Below are positions 16,377-25,556 of a DNA stretch of 64,000 bases, in pieces (the first letter of the stretch is position 1; every line of letters begins with the position of its first letter). The notes under the pieces are model-generated. The model ran no database searches. It saw only the letters and a list, made by a program, of their open reading frames with translations, and was not told where the DNA came from. The translations under genes were made by a program, and so were the position numbers. This stretch comes from JBMOOG01 sp049324535 (lineage in GTDB: Bacteria > Pseudomonadota > Alphaproteobacteria > Rhodobacterales > Rhodobacteraceae), in the NCBI GenBank assembly GCA_049324535.1, contig JBMOOG010000001.1, positions 310,001 to 374,000 of the forward strand. Direction: 5' to 3'.

Positions 16377-17558
16377 TCAGACGCCGACGGCAACGATGGC
16401 GCGGGCCAGAACCGGCACGGTCGCAGCGTTCAGCCCGGCGATGTTCAGCCGCGAATCGCCCACCATGTAGATGCCGTGTTCGGCGCGCATCCGCTCCACC
16501 TGCTCGGGCGTGGCGCCGAGGCGCGAGAACATGCCGCGATGGCGGGCGAGAAAGTCGAAGCGGTCCGAGTTGGTGAGGCGGCGCAGTTCGTCCGCCAGTT
16601 GGGTGCGAAGCGCCAGCATCCCGCCGCGCACGGCCTCGAGTTCGGCCTCCCAGTCGGCGCGCAGCTCGGGGGTGCTCAATACATCCGTCACCAGCGCCTG
16701 CCCGTGGAAGGGCGGGAAGGAATAGGCCTGCCGGTTCAGATAGGCGAGCGTGCCCTGCGTCACCTCTCGGGTCGCCGGATCGCCCAGCACCATCAGGCAG
16801 CCGGTGCGTTCGCGGTAGATGCCGAAGTTCTTCGAGCAGGAGGCCGCGATCAGGACCTCGGGCAGGCGCGCGGCGATCAGCCGGGTGCCGGCCGCGTCCT
16901 CGTCGAGCCCGTCGCCGAAGCCCTGATAGGCGAGGTCGATCATCGGCACCGCGCCCGTCCGGGCCAGAAGGTCGGCGACCGCCCCCCACTGGTCCAGCGT
17001 CAGGTTCGCGCCGGTCGGGTTGTGGCAGCAGCCGTGCAGCAGCACCAGATCGCCGGCCTTCGCCTGCGCAAGATCGGCCAGCATCGCGTCGAAATCGACG
17101 CCGCGCGTCGCCGCGTCGAAATAGCGGTAGGGTCGCTGCGCCTGCCCCATGAAGGACAGGATCGAGTTGTGGTTGGGCCAGGTCGGGTCCGAGACCCAGA
17201 CCGTGGTGCCGGGATTGGCCAGCCGGCCGAGCTCGAACCCCATGCGGCAGGCGCCGGTGCCGCCCACGGTCGAAAGGCAGGACAGCCGATCGGCGGGAAA
17301 ACCCTTGCCCAGCACCATCTCGGCCATCGCCTTGTGGAAGTCGGCCTCGCCGGCGAGCCCGGAGTAGGTCTTGGTGGTCGCGGTGTCCCAGAGCCGCTTT
17401 TCGGCGGTCTTGACCGCGCGCATGATCGGCGTGCGGCCCTCGGCGTCCTTGTAGACGCCGACGCCGAGGTCGATCTTGTCCGTGCGCGGGTCGGCGCGGA
17501 ACTGGCCCATGAGCGCCAGGATCTTGTCGGGCGCCTGCGGCTTGAGGTTGGACAGCAT
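16377..17558 (-). CDS. Aromatic/aspartate aminotransferase (class I, TyrB/AspC group)
   Basis: 393 residues. The PLP-binding lysine is in SCSKNFGIYRERTG, and the phosphate and ring contacts are in GCCHNPTGANLT and MIDLAYQGFGDGL. The start MLSNLKPQAPDKIL and DKIDLGVGVYKD are typical of the TyrB/AspC family. It exchanges amino groups between aromatic amino acids or aspartate and 2-oxoglutarate. Specificity between the two cannot be set by eye. ATG 17558 has GGAGACAAG upstream and overlaps the sseA stop (TGATG). Confidence 0.9.
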   Translation of the reverse strand: MLSNLKPQAPDKILALMGQFRADPRTDKIDLGVGVYKDAEGRTPIMRAVKTAEKRLWDTATTKTYSGLAGEADFHKAMAEMVLGKGFPADRLSCLSTVGGTGACRMGFELGRLANPGTTVWVSDPTWPNHNSILSFMGQAQRPYRYFDAATRGVDFDAMLADLAQAKAGDLVLLHGCCHNPTGANLTLDQWGAVADLLARTGAVPMIDLAYQGFGDGLDEDAAGTRLIAARLPEVLIAASCSKNFGIYRERTGCLMVLGDPATREVTQGTLAYLNRQAYSFPPFHGQALVTDVLSTPELRADWEAELEAVRGGMLALRTQLADELRRLTNSDRFDFLARHRGMFSRLGATPEQVERMRAEHGIYMVGDSRLNIAGLNAATVPVLARAIVAVGV

Positions 17559-18415
17559 CACTTGTCTCCGGTTGCGACCTTGAGGTCGTTGTACATGCCC
17601 CATTCCGCCCAGGCCCCGTCATAGACGGCGTGGTCGCGGTGGCCGATGCGTTCGAGCGCGAGCGCGAGCATCGCGGCGCTCACGCCCGAGCCGCAGGTGC
17701 AGATGGCGGGCTTCGACAGGTCCACGCCGGCCCGCGCAAAGACCTCGCGCAGGGCCTCGGGCGATTTCATCGTGGCGTCGGGGTTCAGAAGATCGGACCA
17801 GGGCACGCTCTTCGATCCGGGGATGTGCCCCACGCGCAGCCCCGGACGCGGTTCCGGGTCGCGGCCGGCAAAGCGGCCGGCCGGGCGGGCGTCGATGATC
17901 TCGTGGTCGCCCAGCTTGGCGGCGTGGGCGACCTGCGTCACGTCCTTGACCAGTCCCGCCTGCCGCTGGACGGTCATGTGGCGGTCACGGGTGATCGGCG
18001 GCATGTCCTCGGTCGGGCGGCCCTCGGCGATCCACTTCGGCAGCCCGCCGTCCAGCACCGCGACGTCGGTCTTGCCCATCAGCCGGAAGGTCCACCAGAC
18101 CCGCGGCGCGGAAAAGATGCCGTGCTGGTCGTAGACGACGACCTGATGGCCGTCACCCACGCCCATCGCGCGCATCCGACTGATGAACTTCTCGGGCGGG
18201 GGGGCCATGTGGGGCAGCGCCGAGCGCTGATCGGAGATCTCGTCGATGTCGAAGAAGCGCGCGCCGGGAATGTGGGCCTCGGCGTAGCCGGCCCTTGCGT
18301 CGCGCTGCATGGCCGGCAGGAACCAGGATCCGTCGAGGATGCGCAGGTCGGGGTCGCGCAGATGGTCGGCGAGCCACGCAGTGGACACCAGCGTCTTGGG
18401 ATCGTCCTGAGCCAT
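17558..18415 (-). CDS. sseA: 3-mercaptopyruvate sulfurtransferase
   Basis: 285 residues, two rhodanese domains. The first is inactive; the second carries the active-site loop CGSGVSA, the form that defines mercaptopyruvate rather than thiosulfate sulfurtransferase (which has CRxGx). Other marks are HIPGARFFDIDEISD and DARPAGRFAG. It moves sulfur from mercaptopyruvate, made from cysteine by transamination, to cyanide or thiols. The aminotransferase gene directly downstream, overlapping by one base, could supply such a keto acid. Confidence 0.93.
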   Translation of the reverse strand: MAQDDPKTLVSTAWLADHLRDPDLRILDGSWFLPAMQRDARAGYAEAHIPGARFFDIDEISDQRSALPHMAPPPEKFISRMRAMGVGDGHQVVVYDQHGIFSAPRVWWTFRLMGKTDVAVLDGGLPKWIAEGRPTEDMPPITRDRHMTVQRQAGLVKDVTQVAHAAKLGDHEIIDARPAGRFAGRDPEPRPGLRVGHIPGSKSVPWSDLLNPDATMKSPEALREVFARAGVDLSKPAICTCGSGVSAAMLALALERIGHRDHAVYDGAWAEWGMYNDLKVATGDK

Positions 18416-18489
18416 GCTGCACCTCCCCGGCCGGGCCTGATTATCCGGGCCGGGCCGGGAAGGGCAAGCCGTCTTGCTGCGTGGCGGCC

Positions 18490-18792
18490 CTACTTGGCCA
18501 TCATGCTCTTGATGATGCCGACGATCGCCATCAGGACGCCGCCGCCGACACCGCCCGAGGCCACCTGCGAGATGATCGCGCCGATGTCGAGCCCGCCGGC
18601 CGGGCCCGCGGCTCCGGCCGCCGCATCCATAGCGCCGCCGCTCAGCATGGCCAGGATCTGGCTGCCGAGGCCACCGCCGATGATGCCGGCAATCGAGTTG
18701 CCGATGGGTCCGAGGTCGAGGTTCTTCAGAACCTTGCCGACGATGTTGCCACCCGCTGCTCCGGACAGCAGCGCGATGATGAGTTCAACCAT
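18490..18792 (-). CDS. Conserved glycine-rich hydrophobic small protein
   Basis: 100 residues, almost wholly hydrophobic with many Gly: MVELIIALLSGAAGGN at the start, GNSIAGIIGGGLGSQIL in the middle, and a C-terminal helix GVLMAIVGIIKSMMAK. I know similar uncharacterised proteins in other bacteria, sometimes mislabelled. It could be a two- or three-helix membrane protein or a soluble amphipathic assembly; there is no signal peptidase site. AAGGAA precedes the ATG. A GC hairpin lies between its stop and sseA. Function unknown. Confidence 0.75.
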   Translation of the reverse strand: MVELIIALLSGAAGGNIVGKVLKNLDLGPIGNSIAGIIGGGLGSQILAMLSGGAMDAAAGAAGPAGGLDIGAIISQVASGGVGGGVLMAIVGIIKSMMAK

Positions 18793-18977
18793 CTGATCGT
18801 TCCTTCTTCCCTGCGGGCCGTGTGGAACCTGTCGGGCAGGCCCGGCCCTCACCCACCGGACAGAGGAAGGCTCGCACGATTTCGTGATCTGGCAAGACGG
18901 CGCGGCGCGGGCCCGGCCCGTCCGCTTGTGGCCCGTGACCGGAATGTCACGGCCGTTGCCACCGGATTGGAGCCCTG

Positions 18978-19448
18978 TCAGCCCTGCTTCAGCAGCCGCT
19001 GCTTCTGGCGATTCCAGTCGCGCTTGGCCTCGGTCTCGCGCTTGTCGGCGGTCTTCTTGCCCTTGGCGACACCGATCTTGAGCTTCACCCGGCCCTTGTC
19101 GTTGAAATACATGACGAGCGGCACCAGCGTCATGCCCTCGCGCCCGGTCGCGTTCCACAGCCGTGACAGTTCGCGCTTCGACACCAGAAGCTTGCGCCGG
19201 CGCCGCTCTTCGTGGCCGAAGACACCGGCCTGCTTGTAGGCGGCGATGTAGCCGTTGATGAGCCACAGCTCACCCCCCTCGACCGAGGCGTAGCTGTCGG
19301 CGATGTTCGACTGGCCCGTGCGCAGCGACTTCACCTCGGACCCGGTCAGCACGATGCCGACCTCGAGATCGCTCTCGATGAAGTAGTCGAAACGGGCGCG
19401 CCGGTTCTCGGCGATCACCTTGTAGTTGGATTTCGGTTGGTCGGCCAT
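18978..19448 (-). CDS. smpB: SsrA-binding protein
   Basis: 156 residues, normal SmpB. Signatures: NRRARFDYFIESDLEVGI, GSEVKSLRTGQSNI, GELWLINGYIAAY and the C-terminal basic tail KKTADKRETEAKRDW. SmpB binds tmRNA and brings it to stalled ribosomes. The tmRNA gene itself is not in this window. Divergent from the ion-channel gene. Confidence 0.95.
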   Translation of the reverse strand: MADQPKSNYKVIAENRRARFDYFIESDLEVGIVLTGSEVKSLRTGQSNIADSYASVEGGELWLINGYIAAYKQAGVFGHEERRRRKLLVSKRELSRLWNATGREGMTLVPLVMYFNDKGRVKLKIGVAKGKKTADKRETEAKRDWNRQKQRLLKQG

Positions 19449-19541
19449 GATGGCCCGAGATAGGGGCAGGCGCGGCGGGAGTCCAGCTTGGCCCTTCACG
19501 ACGGCCGTCGCGCACCGTATCTCGGTGGGGGGAGGGCCGCG

Positions 19542-19979
19542 ATGTTCATCCAGATTGCCATCGGATCGATCCTGATGCTGACCACGATCGTGTTCACGGG
19601 CACGACGCTCTGGATCGTCGAGGCGCTCCTGCGGCGCTTCCACCCCTGGCTCACCCGCGAGCCGCACGGCCCGAAACTCGGGGCCCTGCTCATCGCCGCC
19701 GCGCTGTGGATCATGGGCGTGGTGACGGTCGATGTCTGGGTCTGGGCCGCCGCCTTCGACGTGCTGGGCGTCTTCCCGTCGCTGGAGCCGTCGGTCTATT
19801 TCGCGCTCGTCTCCTTCACCACCCTCGGCTACGGGGACGTGATCCTGCCCGAGCAGTGGCGGCTTCTGGGCGGCATGGCCGGGGCCAACGGCTTCATGAT
19901 CTTCGGCTTCCTGATCGCGATGCTGGTCGAGGCGCTGCGCCATGTCCGGCTGTCGCAGATCGAGCGGCGGCGGTCCTGA
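19542..19979 (+). CDS. Two-helix potassium-channel family protein
   Basis: 145 residues. The pore helix and selectivity filter are FTTLGYGDVIL, flanked by membrane helices at about residues 5-28, 45-70 and 110-130. This is the minimal ion-channel domain (Pfam Ion_trans_2), with no RCK or cyclic-nucleotide domain attached. It probably forms a tetrameric K+ channel in the inner membrane; gating is unknown. ATG 19542 is preceded by GGGGGGAGGG. The gene is followed at once by copy B of the dispersed repeat. Confidence 0.87.
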   Translation: MFIQIAIGSILMLTTIVFTGTTLWIVEALLRRFHPWLTREPHGPKLGALLIAAALWIMGVVTVDVWVWAAAFDVLGVFPSLEPSVYFALVSFTTLGYGDVILPEQWRLLGGMAGANGFMIFGFLIAMLVEALRHVRLSQIERRRS

Positions 19980-20026
19980 GGGGGCGCTGCCCCCCTCGCC
20001 CCCGGGGTATTTCGGCGAAGAAGAAG
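19980..20026 (+). repeat. Dispersed GC-hairpin intergenic repeat, copy B
   Basis: GGGGCGCTGCCCC at 19981-19993, then CCCCCGGGGTATTTCGGC and a GAAGAAGAA tail. Lies directly after the channel gene stop and between convergent genes. Confidence 0.82.
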
Positions 20027-20040
20027 ACCGAGGAGAAGAC

Positions 20041-21699
20041 TCAGGCCTCGTGGGTGATGCGCCCCCCGGCCATGGTGAGGGCGACCGACAGCGCATCCAC
20101 CGACTCGGGCGGGGTCGCCTCGATGTCGGCGGACAGCACCACCAGATCGGCGGCCATGCCGGGCGCGAGCGTTCCGGTCAGCCGGTCCCAGTGGGCGGCG
20201 TAGGCGCAGCCACGGGTGTAGGCGGCCAGCGACGCCATGAGACCGACCCGCTCGTCGCGGCAGCCCGGGGCATCGAAGGGGCGACGGGTCAGCGCGGCCC
20301 TGAGGCCGCGCAGGACCGAGACATCGGTGACGGGCCAGTCGGAGGCGAAGGCGAGAGGGGCGCCGGCCTCGGCCAGGGTGCGCCACAGGTAGGCGTTCTT
20401 CAGCCGGTCGAGGCCGATGGTGTGGACCGTGGGTTCGAGTCCGAAGTCCATGGCGCCCGGAGGATGCGGCGGCTGGAGCGACGCGGTGATGCCGAGCCGG
20501 GCGAGCCGCGCAATGTCGTCGGGGGCGATCAGTTCGATGTGCTCGATCCTGTGGCGGCTGTCGCGCGGACCGTTCGCCCGCCGCGCCGCCTCGTAGCCGT
20601 CGATGGTGGTGCGGACGGCGCCGTCGCCGATGGCGTGAACCGCGATCTGAAGGCCGCGCCGGTCGATCTCGGTGCAGATGGCGTTGAAGCGGTCGGGCGC
20701 GAAGAGCGGCTCTGAGCGGTGGCCCGGGTGGCCCGGGTAGTCGGCCAGCATGAAGGCGGTGCGGCTGTCGACGACCCCGTCCATGAACATCTTGACGAAG
20801 CCCGAGGAGATCCAGTCGTCGGCGAAGTCGCGGGTCATGGCGTCGGCCCGGTCGAGGTCCGACAGGTCCATGTGCGGCTTGAAATGGAAGGGCACCTTGA
20901 CGCGGGCGGTGAGGCGTCCCTCGCGCCGCAGCCCGTCGAGGAGTTCGAGCGTGTAGCGGTTGCCGTCCATGTTCACCATCGCGGTGATGCCATGGCGGGC
21001 GCAATGGGCGAGACCGCGCGCGACCTTCTCGCGGTCGATCGCCTGTTCGGCCGCCGAGGGCCAGGGCGAGGGCTCGCCCCCGGTCGCGATCCCGAGGTTG
21101 AGCCGCGCCTCGCCGCCCAGCGCGATCACCGGGGCGAAGGCCTCGAACTCGCGCAGTTCCCCCGTGGCCAGGCCGTCCGCGCCCATGACCACCTCGTGGC
21201 CATGCGGCATCGGGGCGCCGTGCAGGATCCCCGCGGCCTTCAGCGCGGCGGTGTTCGCCCAGACCGTGTGGTGGTCGTGGGCGGTGATGGCGATCGGTCG
21301 GTCGGCGATCACCGAATCGAGATCGTGCCGCGACATCGGATGGTCGAGCATCGCGTAGGATCCGCCCTGCGCCATCAGGAGAGGCGCGTCGGGGTTCTTC
21401 GCCGCGAAATCGCGGAAGGCCCGGGTGATGGCCTCGATCCCCTCGGCATGGGTCAGCTGCAGATGCGCGAGCTCCGCGCCGCCGAGCACCAGATGCAGGT
21501 GGCTTTCGACGAAGCCCGGCAGGACCGTGGCCCCGTGCGCGTCGATGATCCGGGTGCCGGGTCCGGCAAGCGCCTCGATGCCGGATCGGGGCCCGACCGC
21601 GGCGATGCGGTCGCCGTTCATGGCGATGGCTTCGGCCCGGGGTCGGCCCGGGTCCATGGTCAGGATCCGGGCGTTGGTGACGATGAGATCGGGATGCAT
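20041..21699 (-). CDS. YtcJ-like metal-dependent amidohydrolase
   Basis: 552 residues. N-terminal MHPDLIVTNARILTMD and GFVESHLHLVLGG (metal His-x-His), ITAHDHHTVWAN in the YtcJ insertion, HAIGDGAV, HRIEHIELI and the final metal Asp in FASDWPVTD. Members of this group hydrolyse amides or formamides in the cytosol; natural substrates are mostly unknown. Start ATG 21699. A single gene that ends beside repeat copy B. Confidence 0.88.
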   Translation of the reverse strand: MHPDLIVTNARILTMDPGRPRAEAIAMNGDRIAAVGPRSGIEALAGPGTRIIDAHGATVLPGFVESHLHLVLGGAELAHLQLTHAEGIEAITRAFRDFAAKNPDAPLLMAQGGSYAMLDHPMSRHDLDSVIADRPIAITAHDHHTVWANTAALKAAGILHGAPMPHGHEVVMGADGLATGELREFEAFAPVIALGGEARLNLGIATGGEPSPWPSAAEQAIDREKVARGLAHCARHGITAMVNMDGNRYTLELLDGLRREGRLTARVKVPFHFKPHMDLSDLDRADAMTRDFADDWISSGFVKMFMDGVVDSRTAFMLADYPGHPGHRSEPLFAPDRFNAICTEIDRRGLQIAVHAIGDGAVRTTIDGYEAARRANGPRDSRHRIEHIELIAPDDIARLARLGITASLQPPHPPGAMDFGLEPTVHTIGLDRLKNAYLWRTLAEAGAPLAFASDWPVTDVSVLRGLRAALTRRPFDAPGCRDERVGLMASLAAYTRGCAYAAHWDRLTGTLAPGMAADLVVLSADIEATPPESVDALSVALTMAGGRITHEA

Positions 21700-21787
21700 C
21701 GGCGGGCCTTGCTGTGGAAGCGACGCCCCGACCCTGCGCAGACCGCCGCCCCAAGGCAAGCCGTGGAGCGACGTCGCGGTGACGCGA

Positions 21788-22663
21788 TCAGTTCAGCAGG
21801 CCCGCGTGGCGCATGGCCGCGTCGATCCGCGCCTTGGTCGAGTCGAGCAGGCCGGTCAGCGGCAGGCGCACCTCGTCCGAGATCAGGCCGAGACGCGACA
21901 GTCCGTATTTCGCGCCCGCGACACCGGGCTCGATGAAGATCGCCTCGTGAAGCGGCATGAGCCGGTCCTGGTATTCGAGCGCCTTCGCGTAGTCGCCGCG
22001 CAGCGTCGCCTCCTGGAATTCGGCGCAGAGCCGCGGGGCCACGTTGGCGGTGACCGAGATGCAGCCGACCCCGCCGTGGGCGTTGAAGCCGAGCGCGGTC
22101 GCATCCTCGCCGGAGAGCTGGATGAAGTCACGGCCGCAGGCGGCGCGCTGCTGGCTCACGCGCTCGATCTTGCCGGTGGCGTCCTTCACGCCGACGATGC
22201 GCGGCAGCTTCGCCAGCTCGCCCATGGTCTCGGGGGTCATGTCCACGACCGACCGGCCGGGGATGTTGTAGATGATGATCGGCAAGTCCGACGCGTCGTG
22301 CAGCGCCCGGTAGTGCTCGATCATGCCGCGCTGGGTCGGCTTGTTGTAATAGGGCGTCACCACCAGCGCGGCATCCGCGCCGACCTTCTGGGCGTGGCGG
22401 ATCAGGCCGATGCCCTCTGCCGTGGCGTTCGAGCCGGCACCGGCGATCACCGGCACGCGCCCGGCGGCGGCCTTGACGACCGCTTCGATCACCGCGCCAT
22501 GCTCTTCGTGGGACAGCGTCGGGCTTTCGCCGGTGGTGCCGACCGGAACGAGGCCGTGCGAGCCTTCGGCGATGTGCCAGTCCACAAGTTTCTTCAGCGC
22601 GTCGAAGTCCACGGCGCCGTCCTTGAACGGCGTGACGAGGGCGGGAAGGGATCCCTTGAACAT
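21788..22663 (-). CDS. dapA: 4-hydroxy-tetrahydrodipicolinate synthase
   Basis: 291 residues, full length. GTTGESPTL binds pyruvate and aldehyde, Tyr in TPYYNKPTQ is the catalytic relay and the Schiff-base lysine lies in IVGVKDATG. It condenses pyruvate with aspartate semialdehyde, the first step of lysine and diaminopimelate synthesis. AAGGAG is placed well before ATG 22663. Divergent from a lytic transglycosylase gene, so cell-wall precursor supply and cell-wall turnover share one control region. Confidence 0.95.
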   Translation of the reverse strand: MFKGSLPALVTPFKDGAVDFDALKKLVDWHIAEGSHGLVPVGTTGESPTLSHEEHGAVIEAVVKAAAGRVPVIAGAGSNATAEGIGLIRHAQKVGADAALVVTPYYNKPTQRGMIEHYRALHDASDLPIIIYNIPGRSVVDMTPETMGELAKLPRIVGVKDATGKIERVSQQRAACGRDFIQLSGEDATALGFNAHGGVGCISVTANVAPRLCAEFQEATLRGDYAKALEYQDRLMPLHEAIFIEPGVAGAKYGLSRLGLISDEVRLPLTGLLDSTKARIDAAMRHAGLLN

Positions 22664-22716
22664 GTCGCGCTCCTTGCTGTGGCGGGCAGACTCGCCCGGT
22701 GAAACCGGCGCGGAAC

Positions 22717-22743
22717 CTATAGGGGGCGGGAGACTTTGCCAAG
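22717..22743 (-). promoter_or_regulatory. Candidate promoter for dapA
   Basis: On the minus strand, TTGGCA (22743-22738) and TATAGG (22722-22717) with a 15-base spacer, somewhat short. Found by eye. Confidence 0.3.
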
Positions 22744-22751
22744 TTTGTGTG

Positions 22752-22779
22752 TTGCGGGCGCGGGCGGGCCGGGTACAAT
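22752..22779 (+). promoter_or_regulatory. Candidate promoter for the lytic transglycosylase gene
   Basis: TTGCGG at 22752-22757 and TACAAT at 22774-22779 with a 16-base spacer, ending 32 bases before the ATG. Back to back with the dapA promoter candidate. Confidence 0.4.
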
Positions 22780-22811
22780 CGCGGTCAAAACACCGAGGCA
22801 GTGCAAGACCG

Positions 22812-24755
22812 ATGTTCCGACCGCTGATGCTGGCCGCGTCCCTGACGCTGGCGCTTTCCCTTCCCGTGCAGGCCGATGACGCGCCGACCTTCGCGCGCGC
22901 GCTGACACTGGCCGAGGGCAAGGACTGGCCGGGCGCGCGGGATCTCGGCCAGCGGGCCGGGCCCCTGGCCGCCTCGGTCATCGACTGGATGCGGCTGCGT
23001 GACGGATCGGGCGCCTTCGCCGAGTATCCGGCCTTCCTCTCGGCGCATCCCGACTGGCCGGGGCTGGCGCTGCTGCGCGAGAAGGGCGAAGCGACGATCG
23101 GGGCGGGTGCCGATCCGGCGCGGGTCGTGGCCTATTTTGCCGGGGGCGCACCGCAGACCGGGGCCGGTGCGCTTGCGCTGATCGACGCGCATCTGACGCG
23201 GGGCGAGCGCAAGGCTGCCGTGGCCGCGGCGGTGGCGGCCTGGCGGTCGCTGCCGTTGTCGCAGGCCGACCAGGAGGCGTTCCTTGCCCGGCTCGGCCCG
23301 GAGCTTGCCGAACACCATGACGGGCGCGTTGCCGCGATGCTGGCCGCCGGCCATACGGACAGCGCGCGGCGGATGCTGCCGCTGGCCAGCCCGGGAACCC
23401 GCGCGGTGGCCGAAGCGCGCATCGCCCTGCAGGAAAACGGCAAGGGCATCGATGCGCTGATCGCCGCCGTGCCCGCGCGCATGGCCGCATCGCCGGGGCT
23501 TGCCTTTGACCGGTTCCGCTGGCGCATCCGCAAGGACCGCTACGACGAGGCCGAGGCGCTGCTGCTGGAGCGGTCGCAGAGCGCCAAGGCGCTGGGCGAT
23601 CCCGAGGTCTGGGCCGAGTGGCGCCGCCGGCTGGCGCGCAAGGAGATGCGCGAAGGCGATCCGGCGCGCGCCTATCAGATTGCGACCCGCCATCACCTGA
23701 CGTCCGCGGCCGGCGAGGACTACGCCGACCTCGAATGGCTGTCGGGCTACATCGCGCTGCGCAAGCTGAACGATCCCAGGGCCGCGCTGACCCATTTCGA
23801 CCGGTTCGCGGCCGCCGTCAGCGGGCCGATCAGCCTGTCGCGGGCCGCCTACTGGCAGGGCCGTGCCCACGAGGCGCTGGGCGACGCGGCCCGGGCCCGG
23901 GCCGCCTATGCCGAGGGCGCGCGCTATCAGACCGCGTTCTACGGGCTCCTGTCCGCCGAAAAGGTGGGCCTGCCGCTCAGTCCCGCGATGACCGGCCGCT
24001 CGACGCTGCCGGACTGGCGGGGCGCGGCCTTCACCGGATCGACGGTGTTTCAGGCGGCGCTGCTGCTGGAAGAGGCCGGCCGGCGCGATCTGGCGCAGCG
24101 GTTCCTCCTGCATCTGGCCGAGGGGCTGTCCGGCGAGGACATCGGCCGGCTGGCCGCCATGGCGCGCGACGAAGGCGATGCCAACACCGCGCTGGTCCTG
24201 GCCAAGAAGGCGGCCTCGAAGGGTGTGGTCTGGCCGGGCGTCTATTTCCCGCTGAACGGTCTCGAGGCGCTCGACCTTCCCGTCGAGCCGGAACTGGCGC
24301 TGGCGATCGCGCGGCGCGAAAGCGAGTTCAACCCCGCGGTCGTGTCCGGCGCCGGCGCGCGCGGCCTGATGCAGGTGATGCCGGCAACCGCCAGGCGCAT
24401 GGCCGGCAAGCTTGGCCTCGGCTACGAGCCGGCCAAGCTGACCGCCGACTGGAAATACAACGCCCGGCTGGGCAGCGCCTATCTGGCCGAGCTGGTGGCC
24501 GAGTTCGGGCCGTCGCCGGTGCTGGTCGCCGCGGGCTACAACGCCGGACCGGGGCGGCCCCGGCAGTGGATCGACGCCTTCGGCGATCCGCGGCGCAAGG
24601 ATGTCGACGTGGTGGACTGGATCGAGTCGATCCCGTTCGAGGAAACGCGCAACTATGTGATGCGGGTCGCCGAAAGCCTTCCAGTCTATCGCGCCCGGCT
24701 GCGGGGCGACGCGGGGCAGGCGCTGCGATTCACCCGGGAACTTAAGGGCGGCTGA
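22812..24755 (+). CDS. Soluble lytic murein transglycosylase (Slt70 type)
   Basis: 647 residues. A signal peptide (MFRPLMLAASLTLALS) is followed by a long helical superhelix, residues about 25-470. The C-terminal lysozyme-like domain has the catalytic Glu in ARRESEFNP, then GARGLMQVMPATARRMA and AAGYNAGPGRPRQW. It cuts peptidoglycan strands between MurNAc and GlcNAc in the periplasm, leaving 1,6-anhydro ends. The open frame extends upstream of 22812 antisense to dapA; that part is not coding. No strong ribosome site was seen. Confidence 0.92.
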   Translation: MFRPLMLAASLTLALSLPVQADDAPTFARALTLAEGKDWPGARDLGQRAGPLAASVIDWMRLRDGSGAFAEYPAFLSAHPDWPGLALLREKGEATIGAGADPARVVAYFAGGAPQTGAGALALIDAHLTRGERKAAVAAAVAAWRSLPLSQADQEAFLARLGPELAEHHDGRVAAMLAAGHTDSARRMLPLASPGTRAVAEARIALQENGKGIDALIAAVPARMAASPGLAFDRFRWRIRKDRYDEAEALLLERSQSAKALGDPEVWAEWRRRLARKEMREGDPARAYQIATRHHLTSAAGEDYADLEWLSGYIALRKLNDPRAALTHFDRFAAAVSGPISLSRAAYWQGRAHEALGDAARARAAYAEGARYQTAFYGLLSAEKVGLPLSPAMTGRSTLPDWRGAAFTGSTVFQAALLLEEAGRRDLAQRFLLHLAEGLSGEDIGRLAAMARDEGDANTALVLAKKAASKGVVWPGVYFPLNGLEALDLPVEPELALAIARRESEFNPAVVSGAGARGLMQVMPATARRMAGKLGLGYEPAKLTADWKYNARLGSAYLAELVAEFGPSPVLVAAGYNAGPGRPRQWIDAFGDPRRKDVDVVDWIESIPFEETRNYVMRVAESLPVYRARLRGDAGQALRFTRELKGG

Positions 24756-24782
24756 GGCCGCAGGGGGCATGGCGGGCGGCCG

Positions 24783-25118
24783 ATGGACCAGAGGCTCACC
24801 AGCGATTTCTGGGTACGCGCCTATCTCCGGCGGCTCGAGATGGCGGCGATCCCGGCGCATCTGGTCGTGCGGGGCGACGCGACGGCGGGGGCGGTCCTTG
24901 TCAAACTGGCCACGCTCGACGGCCGGGCCCGCCTGTTCCAGCGGTCCTTCGACCTTGCCAGCGGCCGGCGGGCCTGGGTGGTTCTGGCCGACGGGCCGGA
25001 AGCCGAGGTCGATGCCGCGGTCGCCCGGCAGCGTCGGATGGATCCCGACCTCTGGGTCGTCGAGATCGAAAGCCGGACCGGGCGGACGCTTCTCGACGAA
25101 GAGGGGCTGGCCGACTGA
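24783..25118 (+). CDS. DUF1491 family protein
   Basis: 111 residues, the usual length. Family blocks are WVRAYLRRLEMA, RGDATAGAVLVKL, the RAWVVLADGP loop and DPDLWVVEIESRTGR near the end. Alphaproteobacteria carry this small cytosolic protein widely; its function is not known. It follows the transglycosylase by 27 bases and precedes a membrane-protein gene and recO. Confidence 0.85.
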   Translation: MDQRLTSDFWVRAYLRRLEMAAIPAHLVVRGDATAGAVLVKLATLDGRARLFQRSFDLASGRRAWVVLADGPEAEVDAAVARQRRMDPDLWVVEIESRTGRTLLDEEGLAD

Positions 25119-25172
25119 AACGGCTTGAAACGGCGCCGGCCGATGCCAATGTCTTGCGCGGAGGTTCCGCCG

Positions 25173-25517
25173 ATGACATCGCCCCATCCGCACCGACGGG
25201 CGCGCGATCGCGCCGAAGCGCGGTTGCATCGCCAGTTTCACCGCCTGCGCCTTGCGCTGCCCTGGTTCGACCGCTGGATCGTCCATCTCCAGCAGGATCA
25301 TGCGGCGCTGGTCCGGGTGCCCGCGGCGGTTCTGCTTCTGGTCGGTGGCGTCTTCTCGTTCCTGCCGTTCTTCGGCCTGTGGATGTTGCCGCTGGGGTTC
25401 ATGCTCCTGGCCATCGACATCCCCCGGCTGCGCTCTCCGGTCGCGTCGGTCATCGTCCGCCTGCGCAGCGGCTGGCGCCGCGGGCGGCGGCTGTTGCGCC
25501 GGTCCCTGGGGTGGTGA
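25173..25517 (+). CDS. Small conserved membrane protein
   Basis: 114 residues. Basic N-terminus, a conserved-looking FDRWIVHLQQDHAALVRVP, then two closely spaced membrane helices at about residues 48-85 (VLLLVGGVFSFLPFFG, LPLGFMLLAIDIP) and an Arg-rich tail. I recognise similar hypothetical proteins in other Rhodobacterales but no function. GGAGG lies nine bases before ATG 25173; the frame extends to 25125 without a ribosome site. Confidence 0.72.
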   Translation: MTSPHPHRRARDRAEARLHRQFHRLRLALPWFDRWIVHLQQDHAALVRVPAAVLLLVGGVFSFLPFFGLWMLPLGFMLLAIDIPRLRSPVASVIVRLRSGWRRGRRLLRRSLGW

Positions 25518-25556
25518 GCGGGCGCCCGCGCCGGCCGGTCGGACGGTGGGCCCGCC

